Both the position numbers and the translations under genes were made by a program. A DNA stretch of 64,000 nt from contig CP110972.1 of assembly GCA_028869255.1 (NCBI GenBank), forward strand, positions 5,804,001-5,868,000. The letters run 5' to 3'. A model generated the notes under the pieces. It saw only the letters and a list, made by a program, of their open reading frames with translations. It did not search any database and was not told where the DNA came from. Source of the stretch: Pseudomonas poae. GTDB lineage: Bacteria; Pseudomonadota; Gammaproteobacteria; Pseudomonadales; Pseudomonadaceae. Positions 22,704 to 36,461 of the stretch are shown in pieces. Every line of letters starts with the position of its first letter. Positions within the stretch are counted from its first letter, which is position 1.

Positions 22704-23229
22704 ATTAACTGCGCCGTCGTTTTCTCACAATAGCCGTGTTTTTTCTGTGATGAACCCAGAGTCGAAGGTTTTCGGTGGCTTCGCCGTGGCTGCGATTTAC
22801 CTCTGATCATCGAATTCTGTGGATTAAGCCCTGTGAATAACCGCCCCTGTGCCCAGTTGATAACAGGGCCTGAAACCTGAGTAAAAACCCCTCTGTGGAT
22901 AACCACCTGTTTAATCCACAGGCTTAAAGCACTTATCCAAGGGCCTCATTGGCACATGACCACAGACTTTTGAATCGCTATACACAACGTAAAAAAAGGC
23001 CTGTAGAGATCTATCCACAGAATCTATGCTCAGTAGAAATAAACATAAAAACAAAGATTTAATAAATTTCTCTCTTTTTAATTTCTATTGTCCTTGATTC
23101 ATCCACAGCTGGTTAAATTTTGTGCAAAGGGTTCTTTAGGGAGGGTTAAGTCCCTATACTTGCCGCCAAAGCTCTAAAACTCTTTCAACAAACAATTCCT
23201 GATTACCTACATAAGCAGGCACGAGGTGC
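22704..23229. other. Gene-free region upstream of mnmG with DnaA-box cluster and AT-rich tract
   Basis: This stretch has one perfect DnaA box (22894-22902) and TTATTCACA in reverse at 22832-22840, which fits TTATNCACA. One-mismatch copies lie at 22818-22826, 22912-22920, 22978-22986, 23011-23019 and 23099-23107. An AT-rich tract of about 65 bases follows at 23025-23095. The arrangement copies that of oriC at 14154. Old work on pseudomonad replication described origin-like activity near gidA (mnmG), which I recall only in outline. It may be a second origin-like element or a DnaA titration site. Confidence 0.6.
23132..23160 (+). promoter_or_regulatory. Possible sigma-70 promoter of mnmG
   Basis: A good -10 TATACT at 23155-23160 lies 17 bases after a weak -35-like TTCTTT at 23132-23137. 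It sits about 70 bases before the mnmG start, just after the AT-rich tract. Confidence 0.5.
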
Positions 23230-25125
23230 GTGGTGGATTTCCCTTCCCGTTTTGAAGTGATCGTCATCGGCGGCGGTCATGCCGGTACCGAGGCAGCACT
23301 GGCGTCAGCACGCATGGGCGTAAAAACCCTGTTGCTGACGCACAACGTGGAAACCCTCGGTGCCATGAGTTGCAACCCCGCCATCGGTGGGATCGGCAAA
23401 AGCCATTTGGTCAAAGAAATCGACGCCCTTGGCGGCGTCATGGCCATGGCCACCGACAAAGGTGGTATTCAATTTCGCGTGCTCAACAGCCGCAAAGGCC
23501 CAGCAGTGCGTGCTACCCGGGCACAAGCTGACCGCATCCTGTACAAGGCAGCGGTACGTGAAACCCTGGAAAACCAGCCAAACCTGTGGATATTTCAACA
23601 AGCGGCGGATGACCTGATCGTCGAACAAGACCAGGTACGCGGTGTTGTCACGCAAATGGGCCTGCGTTTCTTTGCAGAATCCGTGGTGTTGACCACCGGT
23701 ACGTTCCTCGGCGGACTTATCCACATCGGCATGCAGAACTATTCCGGTGGTCGCGCTGGTGATCCGCCGTCGATTGCCCTGGCAAAACGCCTGCGTGAAT
23801 TGCCGCTGCGCGTCGGCCGTCTGAAAACCGGGACCCCGCCACGTATCGACGGGCGTTCCGTGGATTTCTCGGTGATGACCGAACAAGCCGGCGATACGCC
23901 GATTCCGGTGATGTCGTTCATGGGGTCCAAAGAGCAGCACCCGAAACAGGTGAGCTGCTGGATTACCCACACCAATGCGCGAACCCACGAAATCATCGCC
24001 GCGAACCTTGACCGTTCGCCGATGTATTCCGGGGTGATCGAAGGCATTGGCCCGCGTTATTGCCCGTCGATTGAAGACAAGATCCACCGCTTTGCCGACA
24101 AGGAAAGCCACCAGGTCTTTATCGAGCCCGAAGGCTTGACCACCCACGAGCTGTACCCGAACGGGATTTCCACTTCCCTGCCGTTCGACGTGCAAATCCA
24201 GATCGTGCAGTCGATTCGCGGCATGGAAAACGCGCACATCGTGCGCCCGGGCTACGCCATCGAGTACGACTACTTCGACCCGCGAGACCTGAAATACAGC
24301 CTCGAAACCAAAGTGATCGGCGGTTTGTTCTTTGCCGGGCAAATCAACGGCACCACCGGTTACGAAGAAGCCGGCGCCCAGGGTTTGCTGGCCGGGACCA
24401 ACGCCGCACTGCGTGCACAAGGCAAAGACAGCTGGTGCCCACGTCGCGATGAGGCGTACATCGGCGTGTTGGTTGACGACCTGATTACCCTCGGTACCCA
24501 GGAGCCGTACCGGATGTTCACATCCCGAGCCGAATACCGCCTGATCTTGCGTGAAGACAACGCCGACCTGCGCCTGACCGAAAAAGGTCGCGAGCTGGGC
24601 CTGGTCGATGATGCGCGCTGGCAAGCCTTCTGCAAAAAACGCGAAAGCATCACGCTCGAAGAGCAACGCTTGAAAAGTACCTGGGTCCGCCCAGGCACCG
24701 AGCAAGGCGACGCGATTGCCGAAAAATTCGGCACGCCGCTGACCCACGAATACAACCTGCTGAACCTGCTGTCCCGTCCGGAAATCGACTACGCTGGCCT
24801 GGTCGAAGTAACAGGCCAGGGCGCAGAAGATCCACAGGTCGCCGAACAGGTCGAGATCAAAACCAAGTACGCCGGTTACATTGACCGCCAACAGGATGAG
24901 ATCGCCCGCCTGCGCGCCAGTGAAAACACCAAGCTGCCTGTGGATATCGACTACACCGGGATTTCCGGGTTGTCGAAAGAAATTCAAAGCAAGCTGGGGA
25001 TAACTCGGCCGGAAACTCTAGGCCAGGCATCACGTATCCCCGGTGTCACGCCGGCAGCCATTTCGCTGTTGATGATTCACTTGAAAAAACGCGGCGCGGG
25101 CCGTCAGTTGGAGCAAAGCGCTTGA
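23230..25125 (+). CDS. mnmG: tRNA uridine-5-carboxymethylaminomethyl modification enzyme MnmG
   Basis: FAD-dependent partner of MnmE in wobble-uridine modification (formerly gidA). The 631 residues start at GTG 23230 with the dinucleotide fold [21 protein letters not shown]. Then come the conserved [21 protein letters not shown] block, [13 protein letters not shown], and the C-terminal helical domain that binds MnmE. The gene overlaps rsmG by 4 bases. A perfect DnaA box lies inside at 23717-23725. Length and frame are normal. Confidence 0.97.
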   Translation: MVDFPSRFEVIVIGGGHAGTEAALASARMGVKTLLLTHNVETLGAMSCNPAIGGIGKSHLVKEIDALGGVMAMATDKGGIQFRVLNSRKGPAVRATRAQADRILYKAAVRETLENQPNLWIFQQAADDLIVEQDQVRGVVTQMGLRFFAESVVLTTGTFLGGLIHIGMQNYSGGRAGDPPSIALAKRLRELPLRVGRLKTGTPPRIDGRSVDFSVMTEQAGDTPIPVMSFMGSKEQHPKQVSCWITHTNARTHEIIAANLDRSPMYSGVIEGIGPRYCPSIEDKIHRFADKESHQVFIEPEGLTTHELYPNGISTSLPFDVQIQIVQSIRGMENAHIVRPGYAIEYDYFDPRDLKYSLETKVIGGLFFAGQINGTTGYEEAGAQGLLAGTNAALRAQGKDSWCPRRDEAYIGVLVDDLITLGTQEPYRMFTSRAEYRLILREDNADLRLTEKGRELGLVDDARWQAFCKKRESITLEEQRLKSTWVRPGTEQGDAIAEKFGTPLTHEYNLLNLLSRPEIDYAGLVEVTGQGAEDPQVAEQVEIKTKYAGYIDRQQDEIARLRASENTKLPVDIDYTGISGLSKEIQSKLGITRPETLGQASRIPGVTPAAISLLMIHLKKRGAGRQLEQSA

Positions 25126-25766
25126 GTTCGTTGGTCACCTCGCAACATGCCGAAGAGTTATCCACAGGCGCGCTCCAATTGGGCGTTGACCTGACCGAAG
25201 CCCAGCACGAATTGCTGTTGGGTTATCTGGCCCTGTTGATCAAATGGAACAAGGCTTACAACCTGACCGCAGTGCGCGATCCCGATGAAATGGTCTCGCG
25301 CCATTTGCTCGACAGCTTGAGCGTCATGCCGTTTATCGAAAACGGTCGTTGGCTCGATGTCGGCAGCGGTGGCGGCATGCCCGGCATCCCGTTGGCCATC
25401 CTGTTTCCCGAGTCGCAAGTGACCTGCCTGGACAGCAACGGCAAGAAAACCCGCTTCCTGACCCAGGTAAAACTCGAACTCAAGCTGGATAACCTCCAAG
25501 TTATCCACAGTCGCGTCGAAGCCTTCACGCCTGAACAGCCTTTCAACGGAATTGTTTCCCGGGCATTCAGCAGCATGGAGAACTTCAGCAACTGGACCCG
25601 CCACCTGGGCGACCGCGACACCCGCTGGCTGGCAATGAAGGGCGTTCATCCAAGCGACGAGCTGTTAGCATTGCCGGCAGACTTCCACCTCGATAGCGAA
25701 CACGCCTTGGCCGTACCCGGTTGCCAAGGCCAACGCCATCTGCTGATACTGCGCCGCACGGCATGA
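25122..25766 (+). CDS. rsmG: 16S rRNA (guanine527-N7)-methyltransferase RsmG
   Basis: Methylates G527 of 16S rRNA using S-adenosylmethionine (formerly gidB). It has 214 residues starting at TTG 25122, which overlaps the mnmG stop (TTGA), giving [18 protein letters not shown] as in other pseudomonads. The SAM-binding motif is [19 protein letters not shown] (about residue 70-90), and the family motif HSRVEAF and the SRAFSSM block follow. Two perfect DnaA boxes lie in the gene (25158-25166 and 25501-25509). Confidence 0.96.
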   Translation: MSSLVTSQHAEELSTGALQLGVDLTEAQHELLLGYLALLIKWNKAYNLTAVRDPDEMVSRHLLDSLSVMPFIENGRWLDVGSGGGMPGIPLAILFPESQVTCLDSNGKKTRFLTQVKLELKLDNLQVIHSRVEAFTPEQPFNGIVSRAFSSMENFSNWTRHLGDRDTRWLAMKGVHPSDELLALPADFHLDSEHALAVPGCQGQRHLLILRRTA

Positions 25767-25784
25767 TTGGGAACACAAGCAAGA

Positions 25785-26582
25785 ATGGCTAAGGTATTCG
25801 CGATAGCGAACCAGAAAGGTGGCGTGGGTAAAACCACCACCTGCATCAACCTCGCAGCATCCCTGGTGGCAACCAAGCGCCGGGTGTTGTTGATCGATCT
25901 CGATCCACAGGGCAACGCCACCATGGGTAGCGGTGTGGATAAACACGGCCTGGAAAACTCGGTCTACGACTTGCTGATTGGCGAGTGCGACCTGGCCCAG
26001 GCCATGCACTACTCCGAACACGGCGGTTATCAACTGCTGCCGGCCAACCGCGATTTGACTGCGGCGGAAGTGGTGCTGCTGGAAATGCAGATGAAAGAAA
26101 GCCGTCTGCGCAGTGCCTTGGCGCCGATCCGCGAGAACTACGACTACATTCTGATCGACTGCCCACCGTCGCTGTCGATGCTCACGCTCAACGCGCTGGT
26201 GGCCGCCGATGGGGTGATCATCCCCATGCAGTGCGAGTACTTCGCGCTCGAAGGGTTGAGCGACCTTGTGGATAACATCAAGCGTATCGCCGAGTTGCTC
26301 AACCCGAACCTGCAGATCGAAGGCCTGTTGCGGACCATGTATGACCCGCGCCTGAGCCTGATGAACGATGTTTCGGCGCAGCTCAAGGAACACTTCGGCG
26401 ACCAGTTGTACGACACCGTGATCCCGCGCAACATCCGTTTGGCCGAAGCGCCAAGCTACGGGATGCCTGCGCTGGCGTACGACAAAACGTCGCGTGGCGC
26501 CATTGCCTACCTGGCGCTGGCCGGCGAGATGGTTCGCCGTCAACGCCGCAACTCACGCACCGCTGCAGCCCAGCCAACTTAA
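25785..26582 (+). CDS. parA: Chromosome-partitioning ATPase ParA (Soj)
   Basis: Nucleoid-bound ATPase that moves ParB-parS complexes and so segregates the origin. I chose ATG 25785 (MAKVFAIANQKGGVGKTTTC), giving 265 residues. The deviant Walker A is KGGVGKTT; the later motifs YDYILIDCPPS and DLDPQGNATMG are intact. There is no N-terminal helix-turn-helix, as is usual for chromosomal ParA. It is 18 bases after rsmG and 9 bases before parB. Two perfect DnaA boxes (25934-25942, 26267-26275) lie within it. Confidence 0.96.
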   Translation: MAKVFAIANQKGGVGKTTTCINLAASLVATKRRVLLIDLDPQGNATMGSGVDKHGLENSVYDLLIGECDLAQAMHYSEHGGYQLLPANRDLTAAEVVLLEMQMKESRLRSALAPIRENYDYILIDCPPSLSMLTLNALVAADGVIIPMQCEYFALEGLSDLVDNIKRIAELLNPNLQIEGLLRTMYDPRLSLMNDVSAQLKEHFGDQLYDTVIPRNIRLAEAPSYGMPALAYDKTSRGAIAYLALAGEMVRRQRRNSRTAAAQPT

Positions 26583-26591
26583 GGAATCCCC

Positions 26592-27464
26592 ATGGCCGTC
26601 AAGAAACGAGGTCTCGGACGTGGACTGGATGCACTGCTGAGTGGTCCGACCGTCACATCGCTTGAAGAACAAGCGGTGCAGGCCGACGAGCGCGAGCTGC
26701 AGCACTTGCCCCTGGACCTGATCCAGCGTGGCAAATACCAGCCACGTCGGGACATGGACCCCCAGGCGCTGGAAGAACTGGCGAATTCGATCAAGGCCCA
26801 GGGCGTGATGCAGCCGATCGTGGTGCGCCCGATTGGTGGCGGTCGTTTTGAAATCATTGCCGGCGAACGCCGCTGGCGGGCCAGCCAGCAGGCCGGCAAA
26901 GAGACCATCCCGGCGATGGTGCGCGATGTGCCGGATGAAACCGCCATCGCCATGGCGTTGATCGAGAACATCCAGCGTGAAGACCTCAACCCGATCGAAG
27001 AAGCGATCGCGTTGCAGCGTTTGCAGCAGGAATTCCAGCTGACCCAGCAACAGGTAGCCGAGGCCGTGGGTAAATCCCGCGTGACCGTGTCCAACTTGCT
27101 GCGCCTGATTGCGCTGCCGGAAGTGATCAAGACCATGTTGTCCCACGGCGACCTGGAGATGGGCCACGCCCGTGCTTTGCTCGGGTTGCCGGAAAATCAA
27201 CAGGTTGAAGGGGCGCGACACGTTGTCGCACGGGGGCTCACCGTTCGTCAGACCGAGGCCCTGGTTCGCCAGTGGCTCAGCGGCAAACCTGCACCGGTCG
27301 AAACAGTCAAAACTGATCCGGATATCGCCCGTCTCGAGCAGCGGCTGGCCGAGCGCCTAGGCTCTGCGGTGCAAATTCGCCACGGCAAGAAAGGCAAAGG
27401 GCAGTTGGTCATCGGATATAACTCCCTTGATGAGCTTCAGGGCGTCCTTGCCCACATCCGCTGA
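26592..27464 (+). CDS. parB: Chromosome-partitioning protein ParB (Spo0J), CTPase
   Basis: Binds parS and spreads as a CTP-dependent sliding clamp to build the partition complex. The 290 residues begin with a basic stretch (MAVKKRGLGRGLDALLSG) that normally stimulates ParA. The N-terminal CTP-binding domain has PRRDMDPQALEELANSI and the GERRWRAS motif. The helix-turn-helix is at about residues 150-180 (QQVAEAVGKSRVTVSNLLRL), and a C-terminal dimerisation domain follows. Its target sites are the three parS palindromes 14-19 kb away at 7858, 10405 and 11035. Confidence 0.97.
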   Translation: MAVKKRGLGRGLDALLSGPTVTSLEEQAVQADERELQHLPLDLIQRGKYQPRRDMDPQALEELANSIKAQGVMQPIVVRPIGGGRFEIIAGERRWRASQQAGKETIPAMVRDVPDETAIAMALIENIQREDLNPIEEAIALQRLQQEFQLTQQQVAEAVGKSRVTVSNLLRLIALPEVIKTMLSHGDLEMGHARALLGLPENQQVEGARHVVARGLTVRQTEALVRQWLSGKPAPVETVKTDPDIARLEQRLAERLGSAVQIRHGKKGKGQLVIGYNSLDELQGVLAHIR

Positions 27465-27509
27465 AACATTTGCTTATGTAGCGCGTGATCGGAAATCACT
27501 ACCCGGCAG

Positions 27510-27538
27510 TTGAATAGGGGCAGAACCGCCCCTATACT
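27510..27538 (+). promoter_or_regulatory. Sigma-70 promoter of the atp operon
   Basis: TTGAAT at 27510-27515 and TATACT at 27533-27538 are spaced 17 bases apart, about 75 bases before atpI. The spacer holds the inverted repeat AGGGGC / GCCCCT, which may be a regulator site or may only be fortuitous. Confidence 0.75.
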
Positions 27539-27612
27539 CTGCGCGCATTTTGTCGGCACAAATTATGCCAAGTTATTGATTTCCGGCAGCCGACCATTGA
27601 GGAGCAAGAGTG

Positions 27613-28906
<1,294 letters not shown>

Positions 28907-29024
28907 GACCAGTCTCGACTAGTCTGATGTCCTTCCCGGTGAAACGGGAAGGTGGCCCACCAGGGCTATGAAACGATTTGTTTTACCGCTTTAAAATCTA
29001 AAAAACCTAAACCATACGACGTAA

Positions 29025-29297
<273 letters not shown>

Positions 29298-29353
29298 TCA
29301 CTCGTCTTTTCGAGTGATTGGTGTGTTGTGCAACGAATGAGCGAGGTATTGGC

Positions 29354-29824
29354 GTGAACATTAATGCAACCATTATTGGTCAGTCCTTAGCGTTCTTGAT
29401 TTTTGTCGTTTTCTGCATGAAGTTCGTATGGCCTCCGGTCATCGCAGCTTTGCACGAACGTCAGAAGAAGATCGCAGATGGGCTGGACGCTGCCTCCCGT
29501 GCAGCTCGCGACCTGGAGTTGGCCCAAGAGAAAGCGGGCCATCAACTGCGCGATGCTAAGGCACAGGCAGCTGAAATCATTGAGCAAGCCAAGAAACGCG
29601 GTAATCAGATTGTTGAAGAGGCTGTTGAAAAAGCCCGTATCGACGCTGACCGTGTGAAGGTTCAGGCTCAGGCCGAGATCGAACAGGAATTGAACGGTGT
29701 CAAAGATGCGCTGCGTGCCCAACTGGGTGCTCTGGCCGTCGGCGGTGCTGAGAAGATCCTGGGTGCCACAATCGATCAAAACGCGCACGCGGAGCTGGTA
29801 AACAAACTGGCTGCTGAAATTTAA
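29354..29824 (+). CDS. atpF: F0F1 ATP synthase subunit b
   Basis: Peripheral-stalk subunit linking F0 and F1. I chose GTG 29354 ([20 protein letters not shown]) because it gives the family length of 156 residues and has GCGAGG just upstream. One N-terminal membrane helix is followed by a long charged coiled coil (about residues 30-140) rich in Ala, Glu, Gln and Lys. atpH follows 12 bases later. Confidence 0.97.
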   Translation: MNINATIIGQSLAFLIFVVFCMKFVWPPVIAALHERQKKIADGLDAASRAARDLELAQEKAGHQLRDAKAQAAEIIEQAKKRGNQIVEEAVEKARIDADRVKVQAQAEIEQELNGVKDALRAQLGALAVGGAEKILGATIDQNAHAELVNKLAAEI

Positions 29825-29836
29825 GCGAGGGCGATC

Positions 29837-30373
29837 ATGGCAGAATTGACCACGTTGGCCCGACCTTACGCTAAGGCAGCCTTCGAGCACGCCCAGGCCC
29901 ACCAGCAGCTGGCCTCTTGGTCAGCCATGCTCGGCCTGGCTGCAGCAGTGTCGCAAGACGACACCATGCAGCGCGTGCTCAAGGCCCCGCGACTGACGAG
30001 CGCAGACAAGGCCGCCACTTTTATTGAAGTGTGCGGCGACAAGTTTGATGTGAAAGTGCAGAACTTCATTCACGTCGTTGCCGAAAACGACCGTCTCCCG
30101 CTTTTGCCGGAGATCGCCGCTCTGTTCGACCTGTACAAGGCCGAGCAAGAGAAATCGGTAGACGTTGAAGTCACCAGTGCTTTTGCATTGAACCAAGAAC
30201 AGCAAGACAAACTCGCCAAGGTTCTCAGTGCACGACTCGACCGGGAAGTGCGCCTGCAAGTTGCGGAAGACAAATCCCTCATTGGGGGTGTTGTCATTCG
30301 CGCCGGCGACCTGGTTATCGATGGCTCGATTCGCGGCAAACTCGCGAATCTTGCCGAAGCATTGAAATCTTGA
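29837..30373 (+). CDS. atpH: F0F1 ATP synthase subunit delta
   Basis: Connects the b subunits to the top of F1. The 178 residues show the family beginning [18 protein letters not shown], the central [17 protein letters not shown] segment, and the C-terminal signature [25 protein letters not shown] (about 145-170). atpA starts 21 bases after its stop. Confidence 0.97.
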   Translation: MAELTTLARPYAKAAFEHAQAHQQLASWSAMLGLAAAVSQDDTMQRVLKAPRLTSADKAATFIEVCGDKFDVKVQNFIHVVAENDRLPLLPEIAALFDLYKAEQEKSVDVEVTSAFALNQEQQDKLAKVLSARLDREVRLQVAEDKSLIGGVVIRAGDLVIDGSIRGKLANLAEALKS

Positions 30374-30394
30374 GTTTGAAGGGGCAGCAGAGCA

Positions 30395-31939
30395 ATGCAG
30401 CAACTCAATCCTTCCGAAATAAGTGAAATTATCAAGGGCCGCATCGACAAGCTCGATGTGACCTCCCAAGCCCGTAACGAAGGCACTGTCGTCAGCGTAT
30501 CTGACGGCATCGTGCGGATTCACGGTCTGGCCGACGTAATGTACGGCGAGATGATCGAGTTTCCGGGCGGCGTCTACGGTATGGCCCTCAACCTGGAGCA
30601 AGACTCCGTAGGTGCCGTTGTATTGGGCGCTTACACCAGTCTGGCTGAAGGCATGAGCGCCAAGTGCACAGGCCGCATCCTGGAGGTTCCGGTTGGTAAG
30701 GAACTGCTGGGTCGCGTAGTCGACGCACTGGGTAACCCTGTTGACGGTAAAGGTCCACTGGGCAACACCGAGACCGACGCGGTCGAGAAAGTTGCTCCAG
30801 GCGTGATCTGGCGTAAGTCGGTAGACCAGCCTGTACAGACTGGCTACAAGGCTGTCGATGCCATGATCCCAGTCGGCCGTGGCCAGCGTGAGCTGATCAT
30901 CGGTGACCGTCAGATCGGTAAAACCGCTCTGGCGATCGACGCGATCATCAACCAGAAGAACAGCGGCATTTTCTGCGTCTACGTAGCCATCGGTCAGAAG
31001 CAATCGACCATCGCCAACGTGGTTCGCAAGCTGGAAGAAAACGGCGCCCTGGCCAACACGATCATCGTGGCTGCCAGTGCTTCGGAATCTCCTGCGCTGC
31101 AATTCCTGGCACCGTACTCCGGTTGCACCATGGGTGAATTCTTCCGCGACCGCGGTGAAGACGCGCTGATCGTTTATGACGATCTGTCCAAGCAAGCAGT
31201 GGCTTACCGCCAGATTTCCCTGCTGCTGCGCCGTCCACCAGGCCGTGAAGCTTACCCAGGCGACGTGTTCTATCTCCACTCCCGTCTGCTGGAGCGCGCA
31301 TCCCGCGTTTCGGAAGAGTACGTAGAGAAGTTCACCAACGGCGCAGTGACCGGCAAAACCGGTTCCCTGACCGCACTGCCGATCATCGAAACCCAGGCTG
31401 GCGACGTTTCCGCGTTCGTTCCGACCAACGTGATTTCCATCACCGACGGTCAGATCTTCCTGGAATCGGCCATGTTCAACTCGGGCATCCGCCCTGCAGT
31501 GAACGCCGGTGTTTCGGTATCCCGTGTGGGTGGTGCCGCTCAGACCAAGATCATCAAGAAGCTCTCCGGTGGTATCCGTACCGCTCTGGCTCAGTACCGT
31601 GAACTGGCGGCATTCGCCCAGTTCGCTTCTGACCTGGACGAAGCGACCCGTAAGCAACTTGAGCATGGTCAGCGCGTTACCGAGCTGATGAAGCAGAAGC
31701 AATACGCCCCAATGTCGATCGCTGACATGGCGTTGTCGCTGTATGCCGCTGAGCGTGGGTTCCTGACCGACGTTGAAATCGCCAAGGTCGGCAGCTTTGA
31801 ACAAGCGCTGATTGCTTACTTCAACCGCGATCACGCCGAATTGATGGCGAAGATCAACGTGAAGGGTGACTTCAATGACGATATCGACGCTGGCATGAAA
31901 GCCGGTATCGAGAAGTTCAAGGCCACCCAAACCTGGTAA
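30395..31939 (+). CDS. atpA: F0F1 ATP synthase subunit alpha
   Basis: Non-catalytic nucleotide-binding subunit of the F1 hexamer. It has 514 residues with Walker [14 protein letters not shown] (about 170-182), the [16 protein letters not shown] segment, and the alpha/beta signature [21 protein letters not shown], which carries the arginine finger region nearby. Length and frame are normal. atpG follows after about 50 bases. Confidence 0.98.
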   Translation: MQQLNPSEISEIIKGRIDKLDVTSQARNEGTVVSVSDGIVRIHGLADVMYGEMIEFPGGVYGMALNLEQDSVGAVVLGAYTSLAEGMSAKCTGRILEVPVGKELLGRVVDALGNPVDGKGPLGNTETDAVEKVAPGVIWRKSVDQPVQTGYKAVDAMIPVGRGQRELIIGDRQIGKTALAIDAIINQKNSGIFCVYVAIGQKQSTIANVVRKLEENGALANTIIVAASASESPALQFLAPYSGCTMGEFFRDRGEDALIVYDDLSKQAVAYRQISLLLRRPPGREAYPGDVFYLHSRLLERASRVSEEYVEKFTNGAVTGKTGSLTALPIIETQAGDVSAFVPTNVISITDGQIFLESAMFNSGIRPAVNAGVSVSRVGGAAQTKIIKKLSGGIRTALAQYRELAAFAQFASDLDEATRKQLEHGQRVTELMKQKQYAPMSIADMALSLYAAERGFLTDVEIAKVGSFEQALIAYFNRDHAELMAKINVKGDFNDDIDAGMKAGIEKFKATQTW

Positions 31940-31989
31940 GCCGCAGCGGGAGCCGCAAGGCTCCCGCTTGCTAACCTGATAGGTGTTAC

Positions 31990-32850
31990 ATGGCAGGCGC
32001 AAAAGAGATTCGCAGTAAGATTGCGAGCATCAAAAGCACGCAAAAGATTACCAGCGCCATGGAAAAAGTGGCGGTCAGCAAAATGCGCAAGGCACAAATG
32101 CGCATGGCTGCTAGCCGTCCTTATGCGGAGCGTATCCGCCAGGTAATTGGGCATCTGGCCAACGCCAACCCGGAATACCGCCACCCGTTCATGATCGACC
32201 GCGAAGTTAAGCGTGTGGGTTATGTGGTTGTGAGCAGTGACCGTGGTTTGTGCGGTGGTTTGAATACCAACCTGTTCAAGGCCCTGGTCAAGGACATGGC
32301 GGTAAACCGCGAAAAAGGCGTCGAGATCGATCTGTGTGTTGTTGGTAGCAAGGGTGCGGCCTTTTTCCGTAACTTCGGCGGTAACGTCGTTGCAGCTATC
32401 AGCCACCTGGGTGAAGAGCCGTCGATCAATGATTTGATCGGCAGTGTGAAGGTGATGCTGGATGCGTACCTGGAAGGCCGGATTGACCGCCTTTCCGTGG
32501 TATCCAACAAGTTCATCAACACCATGACCCAGCAGCCAACCGTGGAGCAATTGATTCCACTGGTGGCGACTCCGGATCAGGAACTCAAGCACCACTGGGA
32601 CTACCTCTACGAACCAGACGCCAAAGAGCTGCTTGACGGCTTGATGGTGCGCTACGTGGAGTCGCAGGTGTACCAGGCGGTGGTCGAGAACAACGCAGCT
32701 GAACAAGCGGCGCGGATGATCGCGATGAAAAACGCTACCGATAACGCCGGTGATCTGATCAGCGATTTGCAGCTGATCTACAACAAGGCGCGTCAGGCTG
32801 CGATCACCCAAGAGATCTCGGAAATCGTCGGCGGCGCTGCCGCGGTTTAA
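31990..32850 (+). CDS. atpG: F0F1 ATP synthase subunit gamma
   Basis: Central rotary shaft of F1. It has 286 residues with the conserved N-terminal helix [20 protein letters not shown], the [16 protein letters not shown] motif (about 78-93), and the C-terminal helix [28 protein letters not shown]. Both helices form the coiled-coil axle. No unusual feature is seen. Confidence 0.98.
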   Translation: MAGAKEIRSKIASIKSTQKITSAMEKVAVSKMRKAQMRMAASRPYAERIRQVIGHLANANPEYRHPFMIDREVKRVGYVVVSSDRGLCGGLNTNLFKALVKDMAVNREKGVEIDLCVVGSKGAAFFRNFGGNVVAAISHLGEEPSINDLIGSVKVMLDAYLEGRIDRLSVVSNKFINTMTQQPTVEQLIPLVATPDQELKHHWDYLYEPDAKELLDGLMVRYVESQVYQAVVENNAAEQAARMIAMKNATDNAGDLISDLQLIYNKARQAAITQEISEIVGGAAAV

Positions 32851-34254
<1,404 letters not shown>

Positions 34255-34298
34255 TCCCGGCGCCCGGCAACGGGCGCTCATCAGGTTGAGGCAATCAG

Positions 34299-34715
34299 AT
34301 GGCTATGACAGTCCATTGCGATATCGTCAGCGCGGAAGGGGAAATCTTCTCCGGTCTGGTCGAGTTTGTTACAGCGCACGGCGACCTGGGTGATCTTGGT
34401 ATCGCTATGGGTCATGCCCCGCTGATCACAAGCTTGAAGCCAGGTCCGATCACTCTGACCAAGCAAGGCGGGGAAAAGGAGGTGTTTTACATCTCCGGTG
34501 GTTTCCTCGAGGTTCAGCCGAACATGGTCAAGGTACTTGCCGACACTGTGCAACGTGCTGGCGACCTGGATGAAGCTTCTGCTCAGGAAGCCGTAAAGGC
34601 TGCCGAGAAGGCCCTGAACGAAAAGGGTGCGGACTTCGACTACAGCGCTGCTGCTGTACGTCTGGCCGAAGCTGCAGCTCAGCTGCGCACGCTCCAGCAG
34701 TTGCGCAAGAAGTAA
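34299..34715 (+). CDS. atpC: F0F1 ATP synthase subunit epsilon
   Basis: Rotor subunit that couples gamma to the c-ring and inhibits ATP hydrolysis. It has 138 residues: an N-terminal beta sandwich ([20 protein letters not shown] ... [14 protein letters not shown]) and a C-terminal helical hairpin ([14 protein letters not shown] ... [14 protein letters not shown]). Last gene of the atp operon, followed by a terminator. Confidence 0.97.
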   Translation: MAMTVHCDIVSAEGEIFSGLVEFVTAHGDLGDLGIAMGHAPLITSLKPGPITLTKQGGEKEVFYISGGFLEVQPNMVKVLADTVQRAGDLDEASAQEAVKAAEKALNEKGADFDYSAAAVRLAEAAAQLRTLQQLRKK

Positions 34716-34750
34716 ACGGCCACGCCGTCATGCTTCATGTGCGATTGATT

Positions 34751-34778
34751 AAAAAGGGTAGCCTCGGCTACCCTTTTT
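34751..34778 (+). terminator. Intrinsic terminator of the atp operon
   Basis: The inverted repeat AAAAAGGGTAGCC / GGCTACCCTTTTT closes on a CTCG-type tetraloop and is followed by more T residues. It lies between atpC and glmU. Confidence 0.93.
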
Positions 34779-34838
34779 CTTTTTCAGCAAAACACTTCTT
34801 TGGTCTGAAGCCGGACCGCCCAGGATTGGTAGCCACTC

Positions 34839-36206
34839 ATGTCTCTTGAAATCGTCATTCTCGCCGCAGGCCAGGGCACCCGCATGCGTTCGGCACTGCC
34901 CAAGGTGCTGCACCCGGTTGCCGGCAACTCCATGCTGGGCCATGTTATCCACAGCGCCCGGCAGTTGAACCCGCAGCGAATTCACGTGGTGATCGGCCAC
35001 GGTGCCGATGTGGTGCGTGAACGCCTGGCCGCCGATGACCTGAATTTCGTTTTGCAGGACAAACAACTCGGCACCGGCCACGCCACCGCGCAAGCCGTGC
35101 CGTTCATCAACGCCGACACGGTGCTGATCCTCTACGGCGACGTGCCGTTGATTGAAGTGCAAACTCTGCAACGCCTGCTCAAGCACGTCGTCCCCGGCCA
35201 GATGGGCCTGCTCACCGTTGAGTTGGATGACCCGACCGGCTATGGCCGCATCGTGCGCAACGCCGACGGCAAGGTCGCGGCCATCGTCGAGCACAAGGAC
35301 GCCAGCGAAGCCCAGCGTGCTATCACTGAAGGCAATACCGGCATTCTGGCTGTTCCGGCCAACAAGCTTGCTGACTGGATGAGCCGTCTGTCCAACAACA
35401 ACGCCCAGGGCGAGTACTACCTTACCGACGTAATCGAAATGGCCGTGAGTGATGGCCTGCTGGTCGCCACCGAGCAGCCCCACGACCCGATGGAAGTGCA
35501 GGGCGCCAACGACCGCAAGCAGCTTGCAGAGCTTGAGCGTCATTACCAATTGCGCGAAGGCCGCCGCCTGATGGCCCAGGGCGTGACCCTGCGTGACCCG
35601 GCGCGATTCGATGTGCGCGGTGAAGTCAGCGTGGGCCGCGACGTGCTGATCGACATCAACGTGATCCTCGAAGGTCGTGTGATCATTGAAGACGACGTGG
35701 TGATCGGCCCGAACTGCGTGATCAAGGACAGCACCCTGCGCAAGGGCGTGGTGATCAAGGCCAACACTCATATCGACGGCGCGGTGATGGGCGAGGGCAG
35801 TGACGCCGGCCCATTTGCGCGGCTGCGCCCTGGCACAGTGATGGGCGCCAGGGCCCATGTGGGTAACTTCGTGGAGCTGAAGAACGCCGTAATGGGCGAC
35901 GATGCGAAGGCGGGGCACCTGGCCTACCTCGGTGACGCAACGATCGGGGCTCGCAGCAACATTGGCGCCGGCGCCATCACCTGCAATTACGATGGCGCCA
36001 ACAAGTACCAGACGACTATTGGCGAAGATGTATTTATCGGCTCCAATAACTCGCTGATCGCACCCGTCACCATCGGGGATGGCTCGAATACCGCAGCGGG
36101 TTCAACCATCAATCAGGATGTGGATAAGTCTCAGCTGGCAGTGGCCCGTGCGCGTCAGCGCAACATCGACGGTTGGAAACGCCCGGTCAAAATCAAAAAG
36201 ACCTGA
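34839..36206 (+). CDS. glmU: Bifunctional UDP-GlcNAc pyrophosphorylase / glucosamine-1-phosphate acetyltransferase
   Basis: Makes UDP-N-acetylglucosamine, precursor of peptidoglycan and LPS, in the cytosol. The 455 residues have an N-terminal uridylyltransferase domain with [20 protein letters not shown] (about 7-26) and GTGHATA. The C-terminal half is a left-handed beta helix of hexapeptide repeats ([16 protein letters not shown] ...) with the acetyltransferase segment [14 protein letters not shown]. It is the first of the glmU / regulator / glmS group. Perfect DnaA boxes lie at 34945-34953 and 36119-36127 and overlap its stop region at 36208. Confidence 0.97.
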   Translation: MSLEIVILAAGQGTRMRSALPKVLHPVAGNSMLGHVIHSARQLNPQRIHVVIGHGADVVRERLAADDLNFVLQDKQLGTGHATAQAVPFINADTVLILYGDVPLIEVQTLQRLLKHVVPGQMGLLTVELDDPTGYGRIVRNADGKVAAIVEHKDASEAQRAITEGNTGILAVPANKLADWMSRLSNNNAQGEYYLTDVIEMAVSDGLLVATEQPHDPMEVQGANDRKQLAELERHYQLREGRRLMAQGVTLRDPARFDVRGEVSVGRDVLIDINVILEGRVIIEDDVVIGPNCVIKDSTLRKGVVIKANTHIDGAVMGEGSDAGPFARLRPGTVMGARAHVGNFVELKNAVMGDDAKAGHLAYLGDATIGARSNIGAGAITCNYDGANKYQTTIGEDVFIGSNNSLIAPVTIGDGSNTAAGSTINQDVDKSQLAVARARQRNIDGWKRPVKIKKT

Positions 36207-36240
36207 GTTATCCACAATATTGCCGTGTAATGCTATCTCC

Positions 36241-36330
36241 TGTGGGAGCTGGCTTGCCTGCGATAGCTGTCTGACATTCAACACGAATGTCGCCTGACAA
36301 TCCGCTATCGCAGGCAAGCCAGCTCCCACA
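36241..36330. repeat. REPIN (inverted REP pair)
   Basis: A 26-base arm beginning TGTGGGAGCTGGCTTGCCTG is repeated in perfect inversion at 36305-36330, separated by 38 bases that contain a smaller imperfect inverted repeat (GACATTC / GAATGTC). This is the standard form of the mobile REP doublets common in fluorescent pseudomonads. It lies between glmU and the DeoR-family gene. The arms differ from those of the copy at 60752. Confidence 0.9.
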
Positions 36331-36424
36331 TTTATTTGTTGGTGTTGTCAAAATACCCGCAAAAATTTACGGCCCGCCGCTTGACGATCTTTCACCAATA
36401 GGTTTTGATTGCCTTCGTTATCTT

Positions 36425-36461
36425 TCGAAACGAAACTTATCATCACCATGTCGAAACGAAA
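36425..36461. promoter_or_regulatory. Direct repeat TCGAAACGAAA, candidate DeoR-family operator
   Basis: The 11-base sequence TCGAAACGAAA occurs at 36425-36435 and again at 36451-36461, 26 bases apart, with the second copy immediately after the regulator's ATG. On the other strand it reads TTTCGTTTCGA, the kind of sequence bound by DeoR/GlpR-type repressors. Autoregulation is an inference. Confidence 0.55.

Noticed and set aside
29921..32002. Minus-strand reading frame of 693 residues opposite atpH-atpA
   Set aside because: Shadow of two well-supported atp genes; the translated sequence has no recognisable domain.
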